Of a stretch of 64,000 nucleotides of DNA, positions 7,646-15,147 are shown in pieces; the first letter of the stretch is position 1; each line of letters starts with the position of its first letter. The translations under genes and the position numbers were made by a program. This DNA comes from Corynebacterium sp. GTDB lineage: Bacteria; Actinomycetota; Actinomycetes; Mycobacteriales; Mycobacteriaceae. Location: assembly GCF_022712275.1 (NCBI RefSeq), contig NZ_JALAGU010000016.1, forward strand, positions 1 to 64,000, given 5' to 3'. The notes under the pieces are model-generated. The model ran no database searches, had not been told where the DNA came from, and saw nothing but the letters and a program-made list of their open reading frames with translations.

Positions 7646-8323
7646 TCAGCCCCCGTTCCGGTCGAGCCGGTAGCCCGCGCCGCGAACGGTCCCGATCGCC
7701 GCACGACCGAAGGGCCGGTCGACCTTGGCCCGCAGGTGGCCGATGTAGACCTCGACGATGTTGGCGTCCCCGTCGAAGGACCCGCCCCAGACATTGGCGA
7801 GCACCTCCTGTTTGGTGACGACCTCGCCGGAGTGGCGCAGCAGAAAGTCGAGCACGGCGAGTTCCCGGGCGGTCAACGGGATCTCGTCATCGCCACGGTA
7901 GGCCTGCCGGGCCGCCGGATCGAGCCGAAGATCACCGGCAGAGAGGATCTCAGGGCGTCCCCGGGAGCCGCGACGGACCATCGCCCGCAGTCGGGCGACG
8001 AGGACCGGGTAGGAGAAGGGTTTGGTCAACCAGTCGTCGCCACCGGTGTCGAGCCCCTCGACCTCGTCCCACTCCCCGTCCTTAGCGGTGAGGAAAAGCA
8101 CCGGGGTCCAGTTGCCGTCCTCACGCAACGCCTCGCAGACGCGGTAGCCGTTCATGCCGGGCATCATGATGTCGAGGACGATGGCGTCGTAGTCGGCGTC
8201 AGACGCCATGTCCAGACCGGTGACCCCGTCGTTGGCGACATCGACGACCATGCCCTCCGCCTCCAGACCACGCCGGACACCGGCGGCGAGCCGCACCTCA
8301 TCATCCACCACCAGTATCCGCAT
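7646..8323 (-). CDS. OmpR/PhoB-type response regulator
   Basis: This 225-residue regulator has a receiver domain with acidic pocket D7-D8, phospho-acceptor D51, a switch threonine near 79 and K101, then a winged-helix DNA-binding domain (about 128-222, ending GTVRGAGYRLD). It is the cognate partner of the kinase directly downstream. GGGAG lies about 10 bases before the ATG. Three 11-bp direct repeats lie immediately upstream, the arrangement expected for autoregulation by this family. Confidence 0.96.
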   Translation of the reverse strand: MRILVVDDEVRLAAGVRRGLEAEGMVVDVANDGVTGLDMASDADYDAIVLDIMMPGMNGYRVCEALREDGNWTPVLFLTAKDGEWDEVEGLDTGGDDWLTKPFSYPVLVARLRAMVRRGSRGRPEILSAGDLRLDPAARQAYRGDDEIPLTARELAVLDFLLRHSGEVVTKQEVLANVWGGSFDGDANIVEVYIGHLRAKVDRPFGRAAIGTVRGAGYRLDRNGG

Positions 8324-8341
8324 GGAGGTTATTCTCCCACG

Positions 8342-8374
8342 GTCCAGCTGAAGTCCAGCTGAAGTCCCGCTGAA
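8342..8374 (-). promoter_or_regulatory. Three 11-bp direct repeats, candidate response-regulator site
   Basis: On the plus strand GTCCAGCTGAA occurs twice in tandem, followed by GTCCCGCTGAA. On the gene strand this reads TTCAGCnGGAC three times with exact 11-bp spacing, about one helical turn, as is typical of OmpR-family binding sites. It ends 19 bases before the response-regulator start codon. Two diverged copies occur in front of the PepSY lipoprotein gene. Confidence 0.6.
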
Positions 8375-8499
8375 CCGACCCGCAACACCCATCCCTACCC
8401 ACATCGATGTGGCTGGACCTGGCTATTTGTCGGAAGGTGTCGGAGTGTTGTACGTTATCCCTCGTTCGCATCGCGGTCTTCACGGACCACCACGCGTGC

Positions 8500-8572
8500 G
8501 GGGCTATGGCGCAGCTGGTAGCGCACCACACTGGCAGTGTGGGGGTCAGGGGTTCGAGTCCCCTTAGCTCCA
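8500..8572 (+). tRNA. tRNA-Ala (anticodon GGC), second copy
   Basis: Identical over all 73 nt to the copy at 4527-4599, but here the 3' CCA is present in the DNA (8573-8575). The identity extends 6 bases upstream, giving an 80-bp direct repeat (4521-4600 and 8494-8573). Confidence 0.97.
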
Positions 8573-8590
8573 CCATTGACGACGTACCCG

Positions 8591-8622
8591 GACCCCCGAC
8601 ATGCACCAGCGTGTCGGGGGTC
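8591..8622 (+). terminator. Hairpin after the second tRNA-Ala
   Basis: GACCCCCGACA (8591-8601) pairs with TGTCGGGGGTC (8612-8622) over 11 bp, 18 bases beyond the tRNA. It could also serve the converging MFS gene. Confidence 0.7.
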
Positions 8623-8672
8623 AGTGCGTTGACGGCCAGGCTGCTCCCTCGGAACTCTGCGGCGGAGTACAG

Positions 8673-10088
8673 TCACGCCGGTGTCGTCATCCTCCGGCTG
8701 CGCACCTCGGACGGAACGATCAGCGCCAGCGACGCGATGACAGCGACGGCGATCATGACAACACCACCGGCATAGGCATCGACGACGCGCCCGGACAGCG
8801 TCGATGCGCCGGCTGCGACGGAGGTCAGGACCGCGACGCCGAGCGTGGAGCCGAGTTGGTGGGCTGTGTTCACGAGGCCGGATGCTGCGCCGGCGTCCCC
8901 GGGACGGGCTCCCGCGACTCCGGCGGAGGTGATCGGCCCGAAACCGAGGCCCTGGCCGAGGCCGAGGAGGACAAGGGGACCGACAGCACCGGCCACGAAC
9001 GACGTGTCGGGGGTGATCCGGCTGATCCAGGCCATCCCGACGAGGACGAGGATGAGTCCGCCGAGGAGAAGAACAGAATTGCCCCACCTGCGCGTGAGCC
9101 GTGGGACCAGCAGGGACGAGCAGAACTGGACGAGGCTCATGGGCAGGAACCCGAGGCCGGCCTGAAGGGGTGTCCAACCGTAGACACCCTGGAAGTACTG
9201 GGTGGTGAAGAAGTAGAACGCAATCATCGTGCCCGCGAACAGCAGACGGGCGATCGCCGCTCCGGAACGCCCGGCACTGGCGAACAGCCGCAGCGGCAGG
9301 ATCGGCTGCCTCGCTCGCCACTCGTTGAGCATGAACAGTGCCAGGACCGACGCCCCGATGGTCATCGGCCAGATCGCGAACGGGTCTCCCCACCCGCTTT
9401 CCCCGGCATTGATGATGCCGTAGACCAGTGCACCCATGCCGAGTACGGAGGTGGCGGCACCAATGAGGTCGAAGCGGCCCCGTTCGGTCTCGAAGGACGG
9501 CAGGAAACGCAGCGCGAGGATGACCATGACGACGGCGACGGGCACGTTGATGAAGAACCCTGCCCGCCAGGAGACCCATGAGGCGAGCGCTCCGCCGACG
9601 ACGAGGCCGAGACTGGCGCCGAGACCGGCGGTGGTTCCGTAGGCCGCCGTGGCACGGGTGCGCTCGTGGCCGGCAGGGAACAGGGCGGTGATGAGAGCCA
9701 GCGAGGACGGAGCGACGATTGCCGCACCGATGCCCTGGAAGGCCCGGGCAGTGACGATCCAGGCGGCGTTCTGCGCCACGCCGACGAGAAACGACGCCAG
9801 ACCGAAGAGTGCGAGACCGACGATGAAGACCCGGCGTCGACCGAGGAGATCGCCCAGTCGCGCACCGAGAAGAAGAAGCCCGCCGAACACGAGCGTGTAG
9901 GCGTTCTGCGCCCACGCCAGCCCGGTCGGTGACAGTCCGAGGCCAGCCCGGATCTGCGGCAGTCCGGTGAAGATGATCGAGTTGTCCAGCACGACCATGA
10001 AGTAGGAGACCAGCACGATCGCCAGGATCATGCCGGTGCGTACCCCACGTGTCGTCAGGGGTTCGACGGGGGAAAGAGAGGAAGCCAT
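8673..10088 (-). CDS. MFS drug exporter, 14-segment (EmrB/QacA-like) type
   Basis: This 471-residue transporter has the DHA2-type motif C region (segment containing SLGLVVGGALASWVSWRAGF), motif A as RLGDLLGRRR, and FQGIGAAIVAPSSLALI. It should export hydrophobic compounds in exchange for protons. The start at 10088 (MASSLSPVEPL) is chosen from the hydrophobic N-terminus; the frame stays open across the divergent regulator gene but that part is not coding. Ribosome-site match is weak. It is divergent from the XRE/MmyB-type regulator, with a shared intergenic palindrome, so that regulator probably controls it. Confidence 0.92.
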   Translation of the reverse strand: MASSLSPVEPLTTRGVRTGMILAIVLVSYFMVVLDNSIIFTGLPQIRAGLGLSPTGLAWAQNAYTLVFGGLLLLGARLGDLLGRRRVFIVGLALFGLASFLVGVAQNAAWIVTARAFQGIGAAIVAPSSLALITALFPAGHERTRATAAYGTTAGLGASLGLVVGGALASWVSWRAGFFINVPVAVVMVILALRFLPSFETERGRFDLIGAATSVLGMGALVYGIINAGESGWGDPFAIWPMTIGASVLALFMLNEWRARQPILPLRLFASAGRSGAAIARLLFAGTMIAFYFFTTQYFQGVYGWTPLQAGLGFLPMSLVQFCSSLLVPRLTRRWGNSVLLLGGLILVLVGMAWISRITPDTSFVAGAVGPLVLLGLGQGLGFGPITSAGVAGARPGDAGAASGLVNTAHQLGSTLGVAVLTSVAAGASTLSGRVVDAYAGGVVMIAVAVIASLALIVPSEVRSRRMTTPA

Positions 10089-10139
10089 GCCACCACTTGA
10101 CGCCGTCGGCCCGGGGACGGGGAAGTTCCGTTCCGTCCA

Positions 10140-10154
10140 TGTACTGGCGGTACA
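10140..10154. promoter_or_regulatory. Palindrome TGTAC-N5-GTACA between divergent genes
   Basis: TGTACTGGCGGTACA is a 5-5-5 inverted repeat in the 102-base space between the MFS exporter and the XRE/MmyB-type regulator. It lies 51 bases upstream of the exporter start and 36 bases upstream of the regulator start, so it could control both. Assignment to this regulator is inference. Confidence 0.45.
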
Positions 10155-10190
10155 CCCCGACAGCAGGAGAACGCGCTTACCGTTGACACC

Positions 10191-11147
10191 ATGGACCAGC
10201 ACACCGATGTGGGAAAGTTCCTCCGCAGCCGACGTGACAGGATAGCGCCCGAGCAGGTGGGCCTCATCGGCGGCGGTCGCCGCCGGGTGCCCGGGCTGCG
10301 CCGGGAAGAGGTCGCGATCCTGGCCCACATCAGCGTGGAATACTACGCGAAGATGGAACGCGGCGACCTGCGCGGCGTGGCCCCGGTCATCCTGGACCAG
10401 GTGGCCATGGCGCTGCAGCTGGACGATGCCGAGACCGATCATCTGCACGACCTGGCCCGCGCCGCCGACCCCCACCCGCCCAGACCACGCAAAGCCAGCT
10501 CCGAGGGACCGGTACGACCGAGCCTGCAGCGTTTCCTCGACGCCGTCACCGGCGCGCCGGTCTGGGTGCGCGACCGGCGCATGAACGTTATCGCGACCAA
10601 CCAGCTCGGCCGGGCACTGTACCGCCCTCTCCTGGAGGACGCCGACGGTCGCGGGAACACCGCACGGTTCATGTTCCTGAGCCCTGCGGCACGGAGCTTC
10701 TTCCCCGACTGGGAGCAGGGCGCCGACGACATCGTCGCCACGATGCGCACCTACGCCGGGCAGAACCCCCGCGACACGGCGCTCACCAATGTCATCGGTG
10801 AACTGGTCACCCGATCCGATGCCTTCCGGCAGCGATGGAGCACGCACGATGTGCGGCACCATCGCACCGGCATCAAACGCATCAACCATCCCGACGTCGG
10901 TGATCTCGAACTGGTCTACGAGGCGATGCACCTGCCCGCGAATCCCGAGTGGTTCATGTTCGGCTACACCGCCGGGCCCGGCAGCCCGACCGAGGAGCGT
11001 CTCACGCTCCTGGGCAGCCTCAGCGCCACCGCGGCGCCCCCGGCGACCGAGCAGAGCGCACCTCCCGCAGACCCGCCGCGTCACCCGGACGGCACGGTAC
11101 CTGACGGCAGCGCGATGCTGCCCACGACAAGAAAGAGAAGATCATGA
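10191..11147 (+). CDS. XRE-family regulator with MmyB-like ligand-binding domain
   Basis: This 318-residue protein has an N-terminal helix-turn-helix (about 8-80) with the family signature RRVPGLRREEVA...VEYYAKMERGD, then the MmyB-type PAS-like domain (about 105-270, with VWVRDRRMNVIATNQLGRALY and FMFGYTAGPGSPTEERL). Such proteins often control an adjacent exporter or reductase. About 45 residues at the C-terminus are Pro/Ala-rich and outside the family core. Its stop overlaps the aldo/keto reductase start by ATGA, so the two are coupled. Confidence 0.92.
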   Translation: MDQHTDVGKFLRSRRDRIAPEQVGLIGGGRRRVPGLRREEVAILAHISVEYYAKMERGDLRGVAPVILDQVAMALQLDDAETDHLHDLARAADPHPPRPRKASSEGPVRPSLQRFLDAVTGAPVWVRDRRMNVIATNQLGRALYRPLLEDADGRGNTARFMFLSPAARSFFPDWEQGADDIVATMRTYAGQNPRDTALTNVIGELVTRSDAFRQRWSTHDVRHHRTGIKRINHPDVGDLELVYEAMHLPANPEWFMFGYTAGPGSPTEERLTLLGSLSATAAPPATEQSAPPADPPRHPDGTVPDGSAMLPTTRKRRS

Positions 11148-12016
11148 ACATCACCCTGAACAACAGTGTGGAGATGCCGGCCCTCGGATTCGGCGTCTTC
11201 CAGACCCCGCCCGAGCAGACCGTTGACTCCGTCGTCGAGGCGCTGCGGGTGGGCTACCGGCTCATCGACACCGCCGCCGCCTACTCCAACGAGCGCGAGG
11301 TCGGTGAGGGCATCCGCCGCTCCGGTCTGGACCGCAGTGAGGTGTTCGTTGAAACGAAGATCTGGATCAGCGACTACGGCTACGACGAGACACTGCACGC
11401 CTTCGAGAAATCCGCGGGCAAGCTAGGTGTCGAGACGATCGATCTACTCCTGCTGCACCAGGCGGTGCCCACCGACTTCGACCGCACGATCCATGCCTAC
11501 CGGGCCCTGGAGACTCTCCTGGCCGATGGCCGGGTCCGCGCGATCGGCGTCTCGAACTTCATGGCCGAGCACCTCGACGCGCTGCGGGAACACACCGAGA
11601 TCGTGCCGGCGGTGAACCAGATCGAGGTGCACCCGTACTTCACGCAGCAGGCGGTGCAGGAGGCCAACCGCGCCCAGGGCACGGTGACGCAGGCGTGGTC
11701 GCCGATGGGCGGTATCACCGCCAACCGCGGCAGCGGTACGAGCACCTTCGAGGACACGACGATCGGCGAGATCGCGACCGCGCACGGCAGGACACCCGCC
11801 CAGGTGATGCTGCGCTGGCACCTGCAGCAGGGGCGGTCGGCGATTCCGAAGTCCGTGAACCCGGCGCGGATCGCCGCGAACGCCGATGTCTTCGGATTCG
11901 AGCTGACGGGCGAGGAGCTGGCCCGCATCGACGCCCTGGACACCGGGGTGCGCGGCGGTCCGGAGCCGGAGGACGTCACCCGCGAGGCGTTCTGGCGCGA
12001 CATTCCCGAGGCCTGA
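11144..12016 (+). CDS. Aldo/keto reductase
   Basis: This 290-residue NADPH-dependent oxidoreductase has the catalytic tetrad D42, Y47, K72 and H105 (IDTAAAYSNE, VETKIW, LLLLHQ). GVSNF and the cofactor segment IPKSVNPARI are both present. The TIM-barrel length is normal for the AKR3/AKR5 type. Reduction of aldehydes or ketones is expected; the substrate is unknown. It overlaps the upstream regulator by four bases and the SDR gene follows 123 bases later. Confidence 0.94.
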   Translation: MNITLNNSVEMPALGFGVFQTPPEQTVDSVVEALRVGYRLIDTAAAYSNEREVGEGIRRSGLDRSEVFVETKIWISDYGYDETLHAFEKSAGKLGVETIDLLLLHQAVPTDFDRTIHAYRALETLLADGRVRAIGVSNFMAEHLDALREHTEIVPAVNQIEVHPYFTQQAVQEANRAQGTVTQAWSPMGGITANRGSGTSTFEDTTIGEIATAHGRTPAQVMLRWHLQQGRSAIPKSVNPARIAANADVFGFELTGEELARIDALDTGVRGGPEPEDVTREAFWRDIPEA

Positions 12017-12139
12017 GCGGGTCCACGGTGCGCGTCGCGCGGGTCGCCGGCGCTACGACGTACAGAACTGCACGCGACTGAAGAACAACAGTCATCCGGC
12101 AGAAACCTCGACAGCCTCGACAGTAAGGAACCCCGTCCC

Positions 12140-12877
12140 ATGAGCACCATCTCTGACCACGCCCGCCGCACCGCAGTGATCACCGGCGCATCTTCCGGCA
12201 TCGGCGCGGCGACCGCGCGCGCCCTGCATGGCGCCGGGTACCGGGTCGCGCTGCTCGCCCGCCGCGCCGATCGTATCGACTCTCTCGCTGACGAGCTCGG
12301 CGACGGCGCGACCGCGATCATAGCGGACGTCACCGACCGGGACTCTCTCGTTGCCGCGGCGCAGCGGGTGAAGGACGAACTCGGTGGCACCGACGTGCTC
12401 GTCAACAATGCCGGGGTCATGCTCCTCGGCCCCTTCTCCCCGGAACGTCGTGAGGACTACCGGACGATGGTCGAGGCGAATCTGCTCGGTGCGATCACCA
12501 CGACCGAGGTCTTCCTCGACCAGCTCAGGGACGGCGGCGGCGATCTGGTGAACATTTCCTCGGTCGCCGGGCGCACCGCCCGCCCCACGAATGGCGTCTA
12601 CGCCGCCACCAAGTGGGGCATCAACGGCTGGTCGGAGTCGCTGCGCCAGGAGCTCCTGCCGGATGTGCGCGTCACCCTCATCGAACCCGGCGTCGTGGAC
12701 ACCGAGTTGCCCAGCCACATCACCGACAATGCCACGCGGGAGACGGTGCAGGAGATGTACGACGTCGCCCGGGTAACCCCCGGGGAGATCGCCGAGGTCA
12801 TCGCCTTCATCCTCTCCCGACCCCGGCACCTGGCCATCAACGAGGTGCTCCTGCGTCCTGCTGACCAGCTCGGCTGA
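12140..12877 (+). CDS. Short-chain dehydrogenase/reductase, classical type
   Basis: This 245-residue NAD(P)-dependent oxidoreductase carries the cofactor loop TGASSGIG (15-22), NNAG (89-92), and the active-site residues Ser near 141, Tyr154 and Lys158 (YAATK). An arginine after the second strand (ARRADR) favours NADP. It resembles the SDR subgroup often annotated as YdfG/serine-dehydrogenase-like. AAGGAA lies 9 bases upstream. With the aldo/keto reductase it suggests detoxification of a carbonyl compound. Confidence 0.93.
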   Translation: MSTISDHARRTAVITGASSGIGAATARALHGAGYRVALLARRADRIDSLADELGDGATAIIADVTDRDSLVAAAQRVKDELGGTDVLVNNAGVMLLGPFSPERREDYRTMVEANLLGAITTTEVFLDQLRDGGGDLVNISSVAGRTARPTNGVYAATKWGINGWSESLRQELLPDVRVTLIEPGVVDTELPSHITDNATRETVQEMYDVARVTPGEIAEVIAFILSRPRHLAINEVLLRPADQLG

Positions 12878-12928
12878 CGAGTCCGGCTGACCCGTCCGGC
12901 CGATATCCGGGTGCCCGGTGACGTCAGA

Positions 12929-13549
12929 TCAGTCGTCCAGGTCGGCGCGCAGGACGTCACCGGAGGACGCGTCGATGACGATGTCCCATTCCTGGGTGCC
13001 GTCGATGACGGTCGCCTCCCAGACGACGGTCCCGCCGTCCCGGTCAAGGTCAAGGGAGTGGAGGGTGCCGGGCTTCTCGGCGAGAGCGGCGTCGACCGCC
13101 TCGGCGGCGGTGACTGACGGGGCTTCGCGCTGCTCGGCGTCCAGATCTGTCGACCGCTCGCCGGCGATCTCACCGGTGGCTGCGTCCACCGTCATCTCCA
13201 CGCCCTGACCGTCGACGACGAGGGTGATCTCCCAGGCGCGGCTGTCCTCCTCATCGACCTCCACGGCATAGGAGCCCGGCTTCGCGTCCAGCGCGGCCTC
13301 GAGAGCGCCGGCCGCGTCCACCGCGGAGGTCCGGGCATCGGTGTGGTCTGAACTGCCACTGCCGTCGGATCGTGAGGTGGTCGTGGCAGCGGTGGATTCC
13401 GTCCCCGAGGTGTCGGCGGGGGCTTCCCGGGTCACGGTGACGGTCGAGTCAGCGTCGTCGGAATCGTCACCGCAGGCGGCGAGGACACCGATGCCGAGGA
13501 GGGATGCGGTAAACGCTGCGAGGGTGGTGCGGGTGTATCGGCTGTTCAT
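12929..13549 (-). CDS. Secreted lipoprotein with two PepSY domains
   Basis: This 206-residue protein has a signal peptide ending in the lipobox LAAC (cysteine 26), a Ser/Thr/Asp-rich linker (about 27-75), and two PepSY-type repeats (about 77-130 and 145-205), each with the pattern Ala-rich helix, then WEITLVVDG or WEATVIDGT, then a D(A/S)(A/S)(T/S)G(E/D) turn. PepSY domains are thought to inhibit proteases or sense the envelope. GGAGG lies 8 bases before the ATG. A run of nine C residues (gene strand) interrupts the leader, and two 11-bp repeats resembling those at the response-regulator promoter lie upstream. Confidence 0.88.
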   Translation of the reverse strand: MNSRYTRTTLAAFTASLLGIGVLAACGDDSDDADSTVTVTREAPADTSGTESTAATTTSRSDGSGSSDHTDARTSAVDAAGALEAALDAKPGSYAVEVDEEDSRAWEITLVVDGQGVEMTVDAATGEIAGERSTDLDAEQREAPSVTAAEAVDAALAEKPGTLHSLDLDRDGGTVVWEATVIDGTQEWDIVIDASSGDVLRADLDD

Positions 13550-13607
13550 CGGACTACCTCCGGTGGTCTGGGGGGGGGTGAATGCTGTTGTCCGTCATGC
13601 TACGGAC

Positions 13608-13629
13608 GCCCTGCTGAACGCCACCTGAA
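13608..13629 (-). promoter_or_regulatory. Two 11-bp direct repeats upstream of the PepSY gene
   Basis: GCCCTGCTGAA and CGCCACCTGAA are adjacent 11-mers matching the GTCCAGCTGAA repeat at 8342-8374 at 8 and 7 of 11 positions. On the gene strand they precede a possible -10 element TAGCAT near 13598, so they sit where an activator would bind. Assignment to the two-component system is inference. Confidence 0.45.
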
Positions 13630-13712
13630 GACGCCACCCCCGACCGCTACCCCACCGCGTCAGGTACCCGGTCCGCGAGCAGAGACGGGTCGTCGCAGCT
13701 GCAGGCGGAGAC

Positions 13713-13750
13713 CGACGGCCCCTTTCCCCGAAGCGGGAAAGGGGCCGTCG
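13713..13750 (-). terminator. Hairpin terminator after the DsbA-like gene
   Basis: CGACGGCCCCTTTCCC (13713-13728) and its exact complement (13735-13750) form a 16-bp stem with a 6-base loop, 25 bases beyond the stop of the DsbA-like gene. Confidence 0.75.
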
Positions 13751-13775
13751 AACTGCGAGCCTGAGGCGTCGTCGG

Positions 13776-14522
13776 TCAGCCGACGACGTCCGGGACCCAG
13801 TCAGCCATCTGGGTCTGGGTGTCCATCTCCGGGTCCTTCTGGAGCTGGAATTTCTCATCGTTGACGTACAGGGATGGAGTGCCCGAATCCTCGCCTTCCT
13901 TGTCCTGCAGCCGTTCCATGTTGGATTCCAGCACCGACTGGTAGGTGTCCCGGACCGACTCATCACGGATTGCGGAGACAGTGTCGGCATCCACACCGAG
14001 GTTCTCCGCAGCGTCTGCGAAATCATCGAAGCTGTAGCCGGAGATGTCCGTGCGGTTCATGAAGGCCCAGTCGTGGAACGCCCAGAACGCTTCGGCGTTG
14101 CCGGAGTCCGCGATGGCCATGGCCACTGCGCCCGCGACGGTCGAATGTCCGCCCTCGCCGCCGTCCAGGAAGTTCACCGTGTTGTAGCGCATGGTGATCT
14201 TGCCGTCGTTGAGGGCGGCCTTCAGGGACTCGTGGTCAGCAGTGACCAGGTCAGAACAGAAGTGGCAGCTGTAGTCCTCGTAGAGGTCTGCGACCGGTGC
14301 ATCATCTGCGACAGCGTCGGAGGCGAGCACGATGTTGCCGTCTTCGACACCGACGGAGAAGTTGACGTTCTCAGCCGGGGCGAGCCCCTCATTGCTGGAC
14401 TTGCTGTCGCGGCCCTGGATGACCACCACGGCGATGACGACGACGGCGATCACGACGATCGCCACGAGTCCCCAGAGGAAGCCGTTGCTCTTCTCGTTCG
14501 GGGCCTTGATCTTCTGGCTCAC
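13776..14522 (-). CDS. Membrane-anchored DsbA-like thiol-disulfide oxidoreductase
   Basis: This 248-residue protein has a short cytoplasmic tail, one transmembrane segment at about 15-36, and an extracytoplasmic thioredoxin-fold domain with C86-H-F-C89 in YSCHFCS. A helical insertion (about 120-205) and the cis-Pro region GTPSLYV follow. It should introduce or rearrange disulfides in exported proteins, reoxidised by VKOR. A GTG at 14522 preceded by AGGA is the start. It resembles coryneform MdbA-type proteins, but the CHFC centre means I do not assign the name. Confidence 0.9.
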   Translation of the reverse strand: MSQKIKAPNEKSNGFLWGLVAIVVIAVVVIAVVVIQGRDSKSSNEGLAPAENVNFSVGVEDGNIVLASDAVADDAPVADLYEDYSCHFCSDLVTADHESLKAALNDGKITMRYNTVNFLDGGEGGHSTVAGAVAMAIADSGNAEAFWAFHDWAFMNRTDISGYSFDDFADAAENLGVDADTVSAIRDESVRDTYQSVLESNMERLQDKEGEDSGTPSLYVNDEKFQLQKDPEMDTQTQMADWVPDVVG

Positions 14523-14715
14523 CTGAATCCTGCTCTTTCTTCGTGTGCATGTGCCCGGTCAGCACTGCTGTACCAGCGTCCACCCTATCCCCCGGGACAC
14601 GTCAACCACCAGACATGCGGGTCCTGTGAGCACAGTTGACAGGAAACCGTCAGCGGCAACCCACCCTCGGGGAGACCTCGCCCGCGCCATTCCCTTCGAA
14701 AGGGTGTGAAAAGGA

Positions 14716-15144
14716 ATGGAACTGAACCATACTTCAGGGATGACCTTCTCCACCCTGACTGTCGAGACCACCGACACCCACACGCTCGTCCGCCTCAACC
14801 GCCCCGAGGTCCGCAACGCCGTCGACCAGGCCATGGTCGATGGCCTGCACGCCGTCTGTGACGAGCTGGAAGACGATCCCCGCGTCCTCGTCATCACCGG
14901 TTGTGAGGTCGAGGGACGCAACAGTCCCAAGGGAATCTTCGCTTCCGGCGCGGACATCACCCAGCTGCGCGATCGGCGCCGGGCGGACGCACTGGCCGGC
15001 ATCAGCTCCCGGATCTTCGACCGCATCGCCACGCTCGCCATGCCGGTCATCGCCGCCGTCGACGACCTCGCCCAGGCCATCCTTTTCGAGTCCGAGGCGA
15101 AGTTCGACCGTATGCAGGCTTTCATCGACCGAAAGAAGAAGTAG
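14716..15144 (+). pseudogene. Enoyl-CoA hydratase with a large internal in-frame deletion
   Basis: This 142-residue product begins as a crotonase-family hydratase (LVRLNRPEVRNAVDQAM, then IFASGADITQL for the first oxyanion half) up to MPVIAAVD. It then jumps directly to the C-terminal ILFESEAKFDRMQAFIDRK. Normal members have about 255 residues; the missing 110 or so include the GGGAE loop and the catalytic glutamates, so the protein should be inactive. The junction at GTCGAC (Val-Asp) looks like recombination between short repeats. The ATG at 14740 is an alternative start. It is followed after 3 bases by an intact dehydrogenase gene. Confidence 0.75.
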
Positions 15145-15147
15145 AAC

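Noticed and set aside
8673..11084. A very long minus-strand frame extending the MFS exporter by 330 residues
   Set aside because: The upstream part is the antisense of the XRE-type regulator, has no membrane or domain features, and arises from the high GC content; the MFS N-terminus is clear at 10088.
13776..14522. Naming the DsbA-like protein MdbA
   Set aside because: The CHFC centre differs from the form I remember and neighbours do not settle it, so only the family is given.
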